A stretch of 64,000 nucleotides of DNA from Pelosinus fermentans JBW45 (GTDB lineage: Bacteria > Bacillota > Negativicutes > DSM-13327): the NCBI RefSeq assembly GCF_000271665.2, contig NZ_CP010978.1, positions 5,166,501 through 5,230,500 of the forward strand. Direction: 5' to 3'. A program made the translations under genes and the position numbers. Below, in pieces: positions 55,915 through 64,000 of this stretch (position 1 is the stretch's first letter; each line of letters begins with the position of its first letter). The notes below the pieces were generated by a model, which was not told the origin of the DNA, did no database searches, and saw only the letters and a list, made by a program, of their open reading frames with translations.

Positions 55915-58900
55915 ATTTTCTCACCCCATTGATCTGGCTGCAAAACGCCTACTATTTGTTTTATAAGTTGAGCATTTCCTTTTACATAATCAGGTTCTAA
56001 CATAACATCATGTGTGCCGAAGCCTTTGTATTCCATATAATTTCCTATGGTTTTCTGCACCCATTCATCAGCCTTAGAACAATTTTGTTGGTCTTTATGA
56101 GAATATATCTGACATAAATCAGCCGTAATTTTCTCATCGTTAAGTAAGCCATTAAGATAATTTAAATAATTCATTGTCTTGCTTTGAATGAATTTTTTTA
56201 TATTTTTCTTTTCTTTTTCGGATACATCCATATTCTCCATAAAGTCATCGACACGTTCCATTAAGAGTTCCAAGCTCTCATCCGGTATTTTTAGGTATTG
56301 GCAATCTAACAAAAGGAGTCCAGCTACATCGTAACCTTGCCTTTCTAGTTCTCTTGCAACCGCAACCGTTAAAATTCCCCCTGCAGAAAAGCCACCCAAA
56401 ACGTACGGCCCCTGGGCTTGTATGCTAGTTATCATTTTTACATATTCTTTAACTTTAGCATCACTTTCTACTAAATTAAAACAATATAATGTATACTCTT
56501 TCAATTCAGTCGCCAGATGTCTATATATTAGTCCTAATGGCACTGCCGGAGGAAAGAAGAACAGGTTCGGTTGATTACCATTGTTTTCGTTAAATCTTAT
56601 ATAATCGCTGTATACCTGTTTGACCGAATCCGATTTTTCAGTGCATTTTGCAAGTTCTGTTATCGTAGGGTTCTTAAAAATTTGATCATAAGGTATTTCT
56701 ACCCCAAATTCCTCATAGATTCTCGCTACCAGGGTTATGACTTTTAGGGAATAACCACCCAGTTCAAAGAAGTTATCTTCAATCCCAACTTTTTCAACCC
56801 CTAAAACGTCCTGCCAAATCTCTGCCAGCTTTTCTTCCACTTCATTTCTCGGCGCTATGTATTCCGTTTTGGTCTGAGCCCTTCCTTCCGGTTCCGGCAG
56901 TGCCTTTCTATCGATTTTTCCGTTTGGTGTTAACGGCATCTTTTCAAGCTGTACAAAAACTGACGGAATCATGTACTGTGGCAGTGTTTGGTCTAAATAT
57001 TCCCTGAGTTCCGAGATGGCAATTTCCTGCCCAGCTACCATATATGCGCATAAATACTTATTACCCTTCCCATCTTCTTTGACAATCACTAACACTTCTT
57101 TTATCAGCGGATGGTTTATCAGCCCAGCTTCGATCTCACCCAGTTCGATTCGAAAACCTCTAAGTTTGATTTGCTGGTCGATTCGACCTAAAAATTCAAT
57201 ATTACCATCCGGCAGCCATCTAGCAAGGTCACCTGTCCGGTACATTTTCTCACCTAGCACGAACGGGTTTGCTACAAACTTTTCTGCTGTCAATTCCGAT
57301 CTGTTTAAATAGCCTCTAGCCAAACCATCTCCCGCGATACATAGTTCTCCCGGAACACCGACGGGTTGTAAATTTCCGCCCTGGCTTACTATATAAATGC
57401 AGGTATTGGCTATAGGAGCCCCAATGGGTACGCTCATTTCCTCATCTTGCAGATGTTTTATCTCGTAGTAGGTCGCATAAACGGTGGTCTCTGTCGGACC
57501 ATATACATGCACAATCCTTCCACTGCCCAAATATTCATAGGCTTTACGTACATGATGTGCGGAAACCATTTCTCCACCAAACAGCACTTTTCTTATATTT
57601 TTCAAACATGCAATATTTACGTCCACCAGCGTATTAAACAGAGCAGTCGTAATAAAGAAGACTGTTACTTTTTCCTGATCGATCACCTTGCTCAGCCTAT
57701 TCATATCTACTACATTAACCTTGTCAATCAGCACCAGTTTCGCTCCGTTTAGCAACGCTCCATAAATATCAAAAACCGAACCGTCAAAAGCGTAATTAGA
57801 TAGCTGCAACAATACATCATCAATCGTGATCTCAATGTAATTCGTGTTTTTGACAACCCGAACTACATTATAATGCATGGTCAAATTTCCTTTAGGTTTC
57901 CCCGTGGACCCTGAGGTATAAATGACATAGGCTAAATCTTGGGAGGTATTTACTTTTTCCAAGTTTGCAGCATCTTCCTTGTACAATTCCATATCATCTA
58001 AGTCGATCATATCTCCATTGAAAACTATAGTATCAACTAAGTGCTGCTGCGTTACTAAGATTCTTGCTCCGCTATCTTCCAGCATATAGTTGATTCTTTC
58101 TGCCGGATATTCCGGATCAATGGGCAGGTACGCCCCTCCAGCCTTCAAGATCCCCATGATGCCAACGATCATTTCCGGTGAGCGTTCTACAATCATGCCG
58201 ACTATGCTATTGGCTTTTACGCCCTTCTTCCTTAAATTTCTTGCCAATTGGTTGGCTCGTTGGTTCAGTTCTCGATAGGTTAGCTGCTGCTCTACAAAGG
58301 TTATAGCAATATGATCAGGGTTCTTTGCGGCTTGCTCCTCAAACAGTTCCTGAATGGTTTTATCTTGTGGATAGGTCGTTTTCGCATTATTGAATTCAAC
58401 CAGAATTTGGTGTTTCTCATCCTCTGATGCGAGCTCAATATCTCCCAGTTTAATTCCCGGCTGTGCTGCAATATTTCTTAATATATTTGTAAAATGCCGT
58501 CCTAACCGTTCCATTGTTTCTTTCTTAAACAGTCTGGTATAGTATTCCAAGATGAGCTCTAAGCGATTGTTTACTTCGATAGCTTCTAAAGTTAAGTCGA
58601 ATTTCGCCACTTTATGTTCAAATTCATAAGGTGAAAATCTTAAATTATTCATTTCTAACACTGCTGCACCGGCATTTTGAACAGTAAACATGGTATCAAA
58701 CAGAGGATTTCGGCTTAGATTTCTTGTTATCTTTAACTTGTCCACCAATTCTTCAAATTGATAGTCCTGATATTCATAGGCATCCAATGCATTGTCTTTG
58801 ACCTCTTGCAAAAATTCTAGGAAACTTTTGCTTTCTGTTGGGTTGTTCCGCATTGCCAGAGTATTGACGAACATACCGACCATATTTTCTAAATCTGCAT

Positions 58901-61900
58901 GGGATCTGCCTGCAATGGGTGATCCTACAATAATGTCTTCCTGACCCGTATATTTTGATAATAAAACATTATATGCCGCCAGCAGCACCATGTATAAGGT
59001 AGTACCAGTTTCCATAGCAAGTTTGTTTAACGCTTCTGTCAATTCTTCTTCTACGGAAAAGTTGATCCTATCTCCCGCAAAGCTTCTGACGATTGGCCGG
59101 GGATAATCACTTGGCATATTGAGTACAGGAAGTTCTCCTGTAAAGGCTTTTAGCCAATATTCCTCTTGTTTCTTTAACGCTTTGCTTTGGAACATTTCAT
59201 TCTGCCAAGCCGAAAAATCTTTATACTGAATCCGCAGTTCCGGCAGTTCCTGCCCCTCGTATAAACCTGCCAGTTCTTTCACTATAATGCTCATTGATAC
59301 ACCATCAGATATGATATGGTGCATATCAAACAACACAATATGCTTGTTTTCGCCTAATTCGATCAGTCCCACTCTGAGTAATGCTGCTTTGCCCAGATCA
59401 AAGGGACGCACAAAAGATTGAATGATATTCGGTATATCTTTTTTTCCCTTTTGCATGCTGTCGATGGTAAACTCAATTTCTTTGTGTATCCTTTGCATAG
59501 GCTCCCTGTTAATAACCGCAAAGGAAGTCCGTAATGTTTCGTGACGCTGAATGAGATTTTTGAGTACATCTTCCAATCGATCTTTTTCCAAAGCCCCTTC
59601 TACTGTAAATACAGCGGGCATATTATAATTCATATTTTCCGGCTCAAACTGATTCAGGATAAACATTCTCTTTTGCGCAGAGGAAACTGGATAATATTCT
59701 TGGTTCGCTACTGGTTCAATGGTCGCATAATCACTTTCCCCAGCACCTTCGATGGTTTTAATCATTGCCTTGATGGTTTGCGCTTTAAATACTTCCTGCA
59801 GAGATATTTCTGCCCCAAGTTCCTTATGTATTTTGGCAACAAGAGTAATGGCCTTTAAGGAATGACCGCCCAATTCGAAAAAGTTATCTTCAATCCCGAC
59901 CTTCTCAACATCTAAAACCTCCTGCCAAATTTCCGCCAGCTTCTTCTCCACAGCGTTTCTTGGTGCGACATATTCCGTTCCCGTATTAATCCGCCCCTCA
60001 GGCTCCGGCAGCGCTTTCCTGTCAATTTTCCCGTTTGACGTTAACGGCATCTTGTCAAGCTGTACAAAAGCTGACGGAAGCATATAATCGGGTATTGCTT
60101 TTGCAAGGTGCTCCCTCAGTTCTGCTACGGTGAGTGCCTGTTCGGCTACAAAATAGGCACATAAATACTTGTCGCCCTTACTGTCTTCCTTGGCAATGAC
60201 GATTGTTTCTTTCATAGACGGATGTTTTAAAAGTTCAGCTTCGATCTCACCTAATTCGATTCTAAAGCCCCTAATCTTCACCTGATGATCCATTCTGCCC
60301 AAATACTCGATAGCACCATCCGGTAACCATCTCGCCAGATCGCCCGTCCGATACATCTTTTCCCCTTGGGAAAATGGATTTTCTACAAACTTCTCTGCTG
60401 TCAATTCTGGTCTATTTACATAGCCCCTGGCCAATCCCTCTCCGGCAATACAAAGTTCACCGGCTATACCGATGGGCTGTAACTTATTGGTTCCATTCAT
60501 AATATACAAATTGATATTATCAATCGGCTTACCAATGGGTATAGATGCATGTTTTTCTTCTGTTAAGCATGCAAAATGTGATGCATCAATGGTTGCTTCC
60601 GTGGGACCATATTGATTAATTAGTTTTACATTAGACTTCGTATTACATATTTCATGAAATCTTTCAACTAAGTTTGCTTGTAATGCTTCCCCACCGACAA
60701 ATACCATTTTCAAACTTGATAAATGCTCTTGATTGACCTGCTCTTCCATATATTCCAAAAGTATATTTAATAAGGAAGGTACAAATTGGATCACTGTTAC
60801 TTTTTTTTCACTAATCGCCTTGATAATTTTTGCCGGATCTTTTTCCCCTTGTGGCTCTAAAAGACATACTTTGGCGCCTGCCATCCCCCACCACAATACT
60901 TCCCATACGGATGCATCGAAAGTATATGATGTTTTTTGCAGTATAATGTCCTCTTCTGTTACAGGATATTGATTTTGCAGCCAGCTTAAAGTATTTACCA
61001 GCGAGTGGTGTTCAATTTCGACTCCTTTTGGTTTTCCCGTGGACCCCGAAGTATAGATCACATACGCTAGGTCTTGCGGAGTATTTATAGGTATCAAATT
61101 GGCAGGATCTCCTGAATATAAACCTTGGTGGTCTAAATCAATTGTTTCTCCTTTAAACGGAGCTATATGAAACAAATGTTCCTGGGTTAATAAGATGCTG
61201 GTTCCACTATCCGTCAGCATATAGCAGATCCTTTCCGGCGGATACTCCGGGTCAATAGGCAGATAAGCCCCCCCAGCTTTCAATATTCCCATAATTCCGA
61301 TCATCATTTCCGGTGAGCGTTCCACCATAATTCCAACGATACTGTTGGCTTTTACGCCCTTGCTGCGTAAGACTCGTGCCAATTGATTGGCTTTATTATT
61401 CAAGTCTCCATAAGTGAGACGCTTATCACCAAATAGTACCGCGATATTATCTGGCTGCCTTGCTGCCTGCTTCTCAAAAAGCTCCTGCATTGTCTGATCT
61501 TTCGGATAGACGGTTTCTGTATTATTAAAATCATAGAGTATTTGATTTTTCTCATGTTCTGATAAAATTTCTATATCCGTGATCTTGATTTGCGGCTGAA
61601 CTACAATACTTTTCAGGATGCTAACAAAGTGACTTCCCAATCGCTCAATTGATTCTCGCTTAAATAGCTTGGTATAATATTGCAGCGTAAACTCTAAACG
61701 ACCATTTACTTCTACTGCCTCTAAGCTTAGATCAAATTTTGCAGTTTTGTTGGCAAATTCATAAGGAGAAAATTTCAAATTATTAATTTCTAGTGCGGCA
61801 ATGTCCATGTTCTGTAAAGAAAACATCGTATCAAACAACGGATTTCGGCTTATATCTCTTGCTATATCCAGCTTGTCTACCAGTTCTTCAAATTGATAGT

Positions 61901-64000
61901 CCTGATGCTCGTAACCTTTCAGCGAGTTTCCCTTGACCTCTCGCAAGAATTCTAGAAAGTTTTTGCTCCCTGCCGGGAAATTTCGCATCGTCAGCGTATT
62001 AACAAACATACCCACAATATTTTCTAAATTCGCATGGGGCCTGCCTGTAATCGGTGTCCCTACTATAATATCTTCCTGATCCGTATATTTTGACAATAAA
62101 ATATTGTATGCTGCCATCAATACCATATATAAGGTTGTACCGGTTTCCATGGCAAGTTTATTTAACTCTCTTGTCAGTTCTTCTCCTAAAGTAAACTTTA
62201 GCCAGTCTCCCTCAAAGCTTTTAACTGGTGGTCTTGGATAATCACTCGGCATATTGAGTACCGGAAGTTCGCCTCCTAAGGTCTGTAACCAATATGCCTC
62301 CCGATGTTTAAATATTTCACTTGCCTGCAAGTTTTTTTGCCAAGCCGAAAAATCTTTGTACTGAACCTGCAGCTCCGGCAATTCCATACCTTCATACAAG
62401 CTTGCCAACTCTTTTGCCAAAATCCCCATAGATACGCCATCAGAGATAATATGATGCATATCAAATAACATAACATGGCTGTTTTCATCCAATTCAACCA
62501 GCCCCACTCTAAGCAACGGAGCCTTGCTTAAATCAAAGGGACGTACAAAATTCTGAAAAATATTTCCTATATCCTCTTTTTCCCCGTAGAAACACTCAAT
62601 GGTAAAAGCAGTTTCTTTGTGTACTCGTTGTACCGGTTCCCCATTAATTAATTCAAAGGAGGTCCGTAAGGTTTCATGTCTTTGGATTAGTTTTGTCCAC
62701 ACCTCTTCAAACCGCTGTTTGCTTAAAACACCCTCCACCTTAAATGCTGCGGACATATTATAGGCAGTACCATTTACGCCAAATTGATTTAAGATAAACA
62801 TTCTCTTTTGCGCTGAGGATACGGGATAATATTCTTGTTCAGCTGCTGCTTCAATAGCCGCATAGTTATTTTCTGCCGCACCATTGATAATTTTGATTAA
62901 TTCTTTGATGGTTTGGGCTTTAAATATTTGCTGCAGGGGCACCTCTGCCCCAAATTCCTTATGTACCTTGGCTACAAGGCTTATTGCCTTTAACGAATGA
63001 CCACCCAGTTCAAAAAAATTATCTTCGATTCCGACCTTTTCCACGCCTAAAACACTCTGCCAGATTTGTGCCAGCTTTTCTTCCCCTTCATTCCTCGGTG
63101 CTACATATTTCGTTCCAATCCTTCCCTCTGGTTCCGGTAAAACTTTTCTATCGATTTTACCATTGGATGTTAACGGCATCTTCTCAAGCTGGACAAAGAT
63201 TGACGGTATCATGTACTCAGGCAATGTTTTACTTAAATGTTCCCTAAGCTCCCTAGTAGTAAGTTCCTGTTCGGCTACAATGAAAGCACATAAATATTTC
63301 TGATCATTTGTATCCTCTTTATCAATCACCACTGCTTCTTTTATGGACGGATAGTTTATTATTTCGGTTTCGATCTCACCTAGTTCGATTCGGAATCCTC
63401 GGATTTTGACTTGATAATCAATCCGGCCCAAAAATTCAATATTGCCGTCCGGCAGCCATCTAGCTAGATCCCCTGACCGATACATCCGCTTACCCGGTAC
63501 GAAAGGATTTTCTACAAATTTTTCGGCTGTCAATTCCGGTCTGTTCAAATAACCTTTTGCCAAACCATCACCGGATATGCAAAGTTCCCCAGCTATACCA
63601 ATCGGCTGCAAATTATTATTTCTGTCCACGATATAGATTTGTGTATTATCCACAGGGCGACCTATCGGAGGCAGGACATCATTGGGCTCATCCCGGCTGA
63701 CAGAAGCCCAGGTTGTAACGACAGTGTTCTCAGTTGGACCGTAATGATTTACCAACGTAAAGGGGATCTCTTTTGAAGGTCTGCGGTGCAGCTTATCCCC
63801 ACCTGTTAATAATGCCCTAAGCTGAATTTCACCTGACCACTCCTCAGCCAATAATGCCTCGGCCATTGGTGTCGGCATAAAACTTACAGTAATCAGGTTG
63901 TCCTTGAGCCACTGAATCAGCCCTGTTGTTGATGCTCTGGTTTCATTATTAGGTATCCATAACTCTGCACCGGACGTCAAATAGGGCCAAATCTCCCAAA
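55911..64000 (-). CDS. NRPS-1: (partial A)-T-C-A-T-C-A-T-TE, runs off the window
   Basis: About 2696 residues visible; the frame stays open to 64000, so the N-terminus lies to the right. Module a: A domain cut at the edge (pocket W-F-L-G-H-V-V, Leu-like), T near 63010. Module b: C (HHIISDG near 62450), A (FDASVWE near 60915; D-A-W-Q-F-G-Q-I-D, Gln/Glu-like), T near 59880. Module c: C, A (FDGSVFD near 57785; D-G-F-F-L-G-V-V-Y, identical to the classic Ile code), T (LGGYS near 56755), then a type I thioesterase (GFSAGG near 56390, GTHDVML near the end). No epimerase. The TE should hydrolyse or cyclise a peptide. The TTG at 63978-63980 is internal, not a start. Confidence 0.96.
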   Translation of the reverse strand, partial: WEIWPYLTSGAELWIPNNETRASTTGLIQWLKDNLITVSFMPTPMAEALLAEEWSGEIQLRALLTGGDKLHRRPSKEIPFTLVNHYGPTENTVVTTWASVSRDEPNDVLPPIGRPVDNTQIYIVDRNNNLQPIGIAGELCISGDGLAKGYLNRPELTAEKFVENPFVPGKRMYRSGDLARWLPDGNIEFLGRIDYQVKIRGFRIELGEIETEIINYPSIKEAVVIDKEDTNDQKYLCAFIVAEQELTTRELREHLSKTLPEYMIPSIFVQLEKMPLTSNGKIDRKVLPEPEGRIGTKYVAPRNEGEEKLAQIWQSVLGVEKVGIEDNFFELGGHSLKAISLVAKVHKEFGAEVPLQQIFKAQTIKELIKIINGAAENNYAAIEAAAEQEYYPVSSAQKRMFILNQFGVNGTAYNMSAAFKVEGVLSKQRFEEVWTKLIQRHETLRTSFELINGEPVQRVHKETAFTIECFYGEKEDIGNIFQNFVRPFDLSKAPLLRVGLVELDENSHVMLFDMHHIISDGVSMGILAKELASLYEGMELPELQVQYKDFSAWQKNLQASEIFKHREAYWLQTLGGELPVLNMPSDYPRPPVKSFEGDWLKFTLGEELTRELNKLAMETGTTLYMVLMAAYNILLSKYTDQEDIIVGTPITGRPHANLENIVGMFVNTLTMRNFPAGSKNFLEFLREVKGNSLKGYEHQDYQFEELVDKLDIARDISRNPLFDTMFSLQNMDIAALEINNLKFSPYEFANKTAKFDLSLEAVEVNGRLEFTLQYYTKLFKRESIERLGSHFVSILKSIVVQPQIKITDIEILSEHEKNQILYDFNNTETVYPKDQTMQELFEKQAARQPDNIAVLFGDKRLTYGDLNNKANQLARVLRSKGVKANSIVGIMVERSPEMMIGIMGILKAGGAYLPIDPEYPPERICYMLTDSGTSILLTQEHLFHIAPFKGETIDLDHQGLYSGDPANLIPINTPQDLAYVIYTSGSTGKPKGVEIEHHSLVNTLSWLQNQYPVTEEDIILQKTSYTFDASVWEVLWWGMAGAKVCLLEPQGEKDPAKIIKAISEKKVTVIQFVPSLLNILLEYMEEQVNQEHLSSLKMVFVGGEALQANLVERFHEICNTKSNVKLINQYGPTEATIDASHFACLTEEKHASIPIGKPIDNINLYIMNGTNKLQPIGIAGELCIAGEGLARGYVNRPELTAEKFVENPFSQGEKMYRTGDLARWLPDGAIEYLGRMDHQVKIRGFRIELGEIEAELLKHPSMKETIVIAKEDSKGDKYLCAYFVAEQALTVAELREHLAKAIPDYMLPSAFVQLDKMPLTSNGKIDRKALPEPEGRINTGTEYVAPRNAVEKKLAEIWQEVLDVEKVGIEDNFFELGGHSLKAITLVAKIHKELGAEISLQEVFKAQTIKAMIKTIEGAGESDYATIEPVANQEYYPVSSAQKRMFILNQFEPENMNYNMPAVFTVEGALEKDRLEDVLKNLIQRHETLRTSFAVINREPMQRIHKEIEFTIDSMQKGKKDIPNIIQSFVRPFDLGKAALLRVGLIELGENKHIVLFDMHHIISDGVSMSIIVKELAGLYEGQELPELRIQYKDFSAWQNEMFQSKALKKQEEYWLKAFTGELPVLNMPSDYPRPIVRSFAGDRINFSVEEELTEALNKLAMETGTTLYMVLLAAYNVLLSKYTGQEDIIVGSPIAGRSHADLENMVGMFVNTLAMRNNPTESKSFLEFLQEVKDNALDAYEYQDYQFEELVDKLKITRNLSRNPLFDTMFTVQNAGAAVLEMNNLRFSPYEFEHKVAKFDLTLEAIEVNNRLELILEYYTRLFKKETMERLGRHFTNILRNIAAQPGIKLGDIELASEDEKHQILVEFNNAKTTYPQDKTIQELFEEQAAKNPDHIAITFVEQQLTYRELNQRANQLARNLRKKGVKANSIVGMIVERSPEMIVGIMGILKAGGAYLPIDPEYPAERINYMLEDSGARILVTQQHLVDTIVFNGDMIDLDDMELYKEDAANLEKVNTSQDLAYVIYTSGSTGKPKGNLTMHYNVVRVVKNTNYIEITIDDVLLQLSNYAFDGSVFDIYGALLNGAKLVLIDKVNVVDMNRLSKVIDQEKVTVFFITTALFNTLVDVNIACLKNIRKVLFGGEMVSAHHVRKAYEYLGSGRIVHVYGPTETTVYATYYEIKHLQDEEMSVPIGAPIANTCIYIVSQGGNLQPVGVPGELCIAGDGLARGYLNRSELTAEKFVANPFVLGEKMYRTGDLARWLPDGNIEFLGRIDQQIKLRGFRIELGEIEAGLINHPLIKEVLVIVKEDGKGNKYLCAYMVAGQEIAISELREYLDQTLPQYMIPSVFVQLEKMPLTPNGKIDRKALPEPEGRAQTKTEYIAPRNEVEEKLAEIWQDVLGVEKVGIEDNFFELGGYSLKVITLVARIYEEFGVEIPYDQIFKNPTITELAKCTEKSDSVKQVYSDYIRFNENNGNQPNLFFFPPAVPLGLIYRHLATELKEYTLYCFNLVESDAKVKEYVKMITSIQAQGPYVLGGFSAGGILTVAVARELERQGYDVAGLLLLDCQYLKIPDESLELLMERVDDFMENMDVSEKEKKNIKKFIQSKTMNYLNYLNGLLNDEKITADLCQIYSHKDQQNCSKADEWVQKTIGNYMEYKGFGTHDVMLEPDYVKGNAQLIKQIVGVLQPDQWGEKI

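Noticed and set aside
57447-57752. 101-aa plus-strand ORF and similar ones inside the NRPS genes
   Set aside because: All are antisense to conserved A, C or T domains.
63978-63980. TTG as the start of NRPS-1
   Set aside because: It falls in the middle of an A domain, and the open frame (WEIWPYL...) continues to the window edge.

Overview
The window looks like a chromosomal segment of an endospore-forming, diderm (outer-membrane-bearing) Firmicute of the Negativicutes, most like Sporomusaceae such as Pelosinus or Sporomusa. Spore genes (an alpha/beta SASP, cotJABC, a SpoVD-type PBP, a Spo0E-like phosphatase) sit beside genes that need an outer membrane (a TolC-family channel, a HlyD-type periplasmic adaptor, a putative beta-barrel ending in Phe, and an Aas/LplT lysophospholipid recycling pair). 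The taxon is inferred from gene content, not from a database search. Most genes are on the minus strand and genes are densely packed.

Layout. 1-2 kb: 5' end of alanine racemase, hypA-hypB with a translationally coupled Spo0E-like gene, and a SASP gene. 2-9 kb: SpoVD-like PBP, then an alanine-utilisation block read right to left: a TyrR-like sigma-54 activator (ACT-PAS-AAA+-HTH), alanine dehydrogenase behind a full-consensus -24/-12 promoter, and an amino acid permease. 9-19 kb: a small protein, a NamZ-type muramidase, a soluble Rossmann-chemoreceptor fusion, a putative outer membrane protein, cotJABC behind a good sigma-E promoter, PspC, FtsW/SpoVE, a beta-propeller protein whose stop codon lies in a 162-bp inverted-repeat element, and a DUF2935 protein. 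19-29 kb: trmB, an AcoR-like regulator without the sigma-54 contact loop, an H-NOX chemoreceptor with a complete O2-type distal pocket, a small siroheme sulfite/nitrite reductase behind a Crp/Fnr-type operator, a CitX-CitG fusion, a NERD protein and an alpha/beta hydrolase. 29-36 kb: a DapB-like reductase, a 35-aa basic protein, an aldo/keto reductase, a MerR-aas-lplT block and a YjdF-type membrane protein.

36-64 kb is the standout region: a nonribosomal peptide locus with its likely export machinery, all on the minus strand. Reading right to left: NRPS-1 (runs off the window; A-T, C-A-T, C-A-T-TE), a stand-alone condensation-fold protein overlapping it by ATGA, NRPS-2 (C-A-T-E-C-A-T-reductase), a DUF362/ferredoxin protein, and an Sfp-type phosphopantetheinyl transferase. 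After a terminator comes a six-gene ABC efflux operon: MacB-like ATPase and permease, HlyD adaptor, TolC channel, then a second ABC ATPase with an ABC-2 permease. Pocket residues read by eye suggest Leu-like, Gln-like and Ile for NRPS-1, and a hydrophobic residue (epimerised to D) plus a Leu-like residue for NRPS-2, whose C-terminal reductase predicts aldehyde or alcohol release. Two different release domains in adjacent synthetases, separated by a condensation-fold acyltransferase, are unusual.

Two dispersed hairpin repeat families and one nested inverted-repeat element lie in intergenic gaps, several of them touching stop codons. No rRNA, tRNA, CRISPR array, transposase or replication origin was seen.
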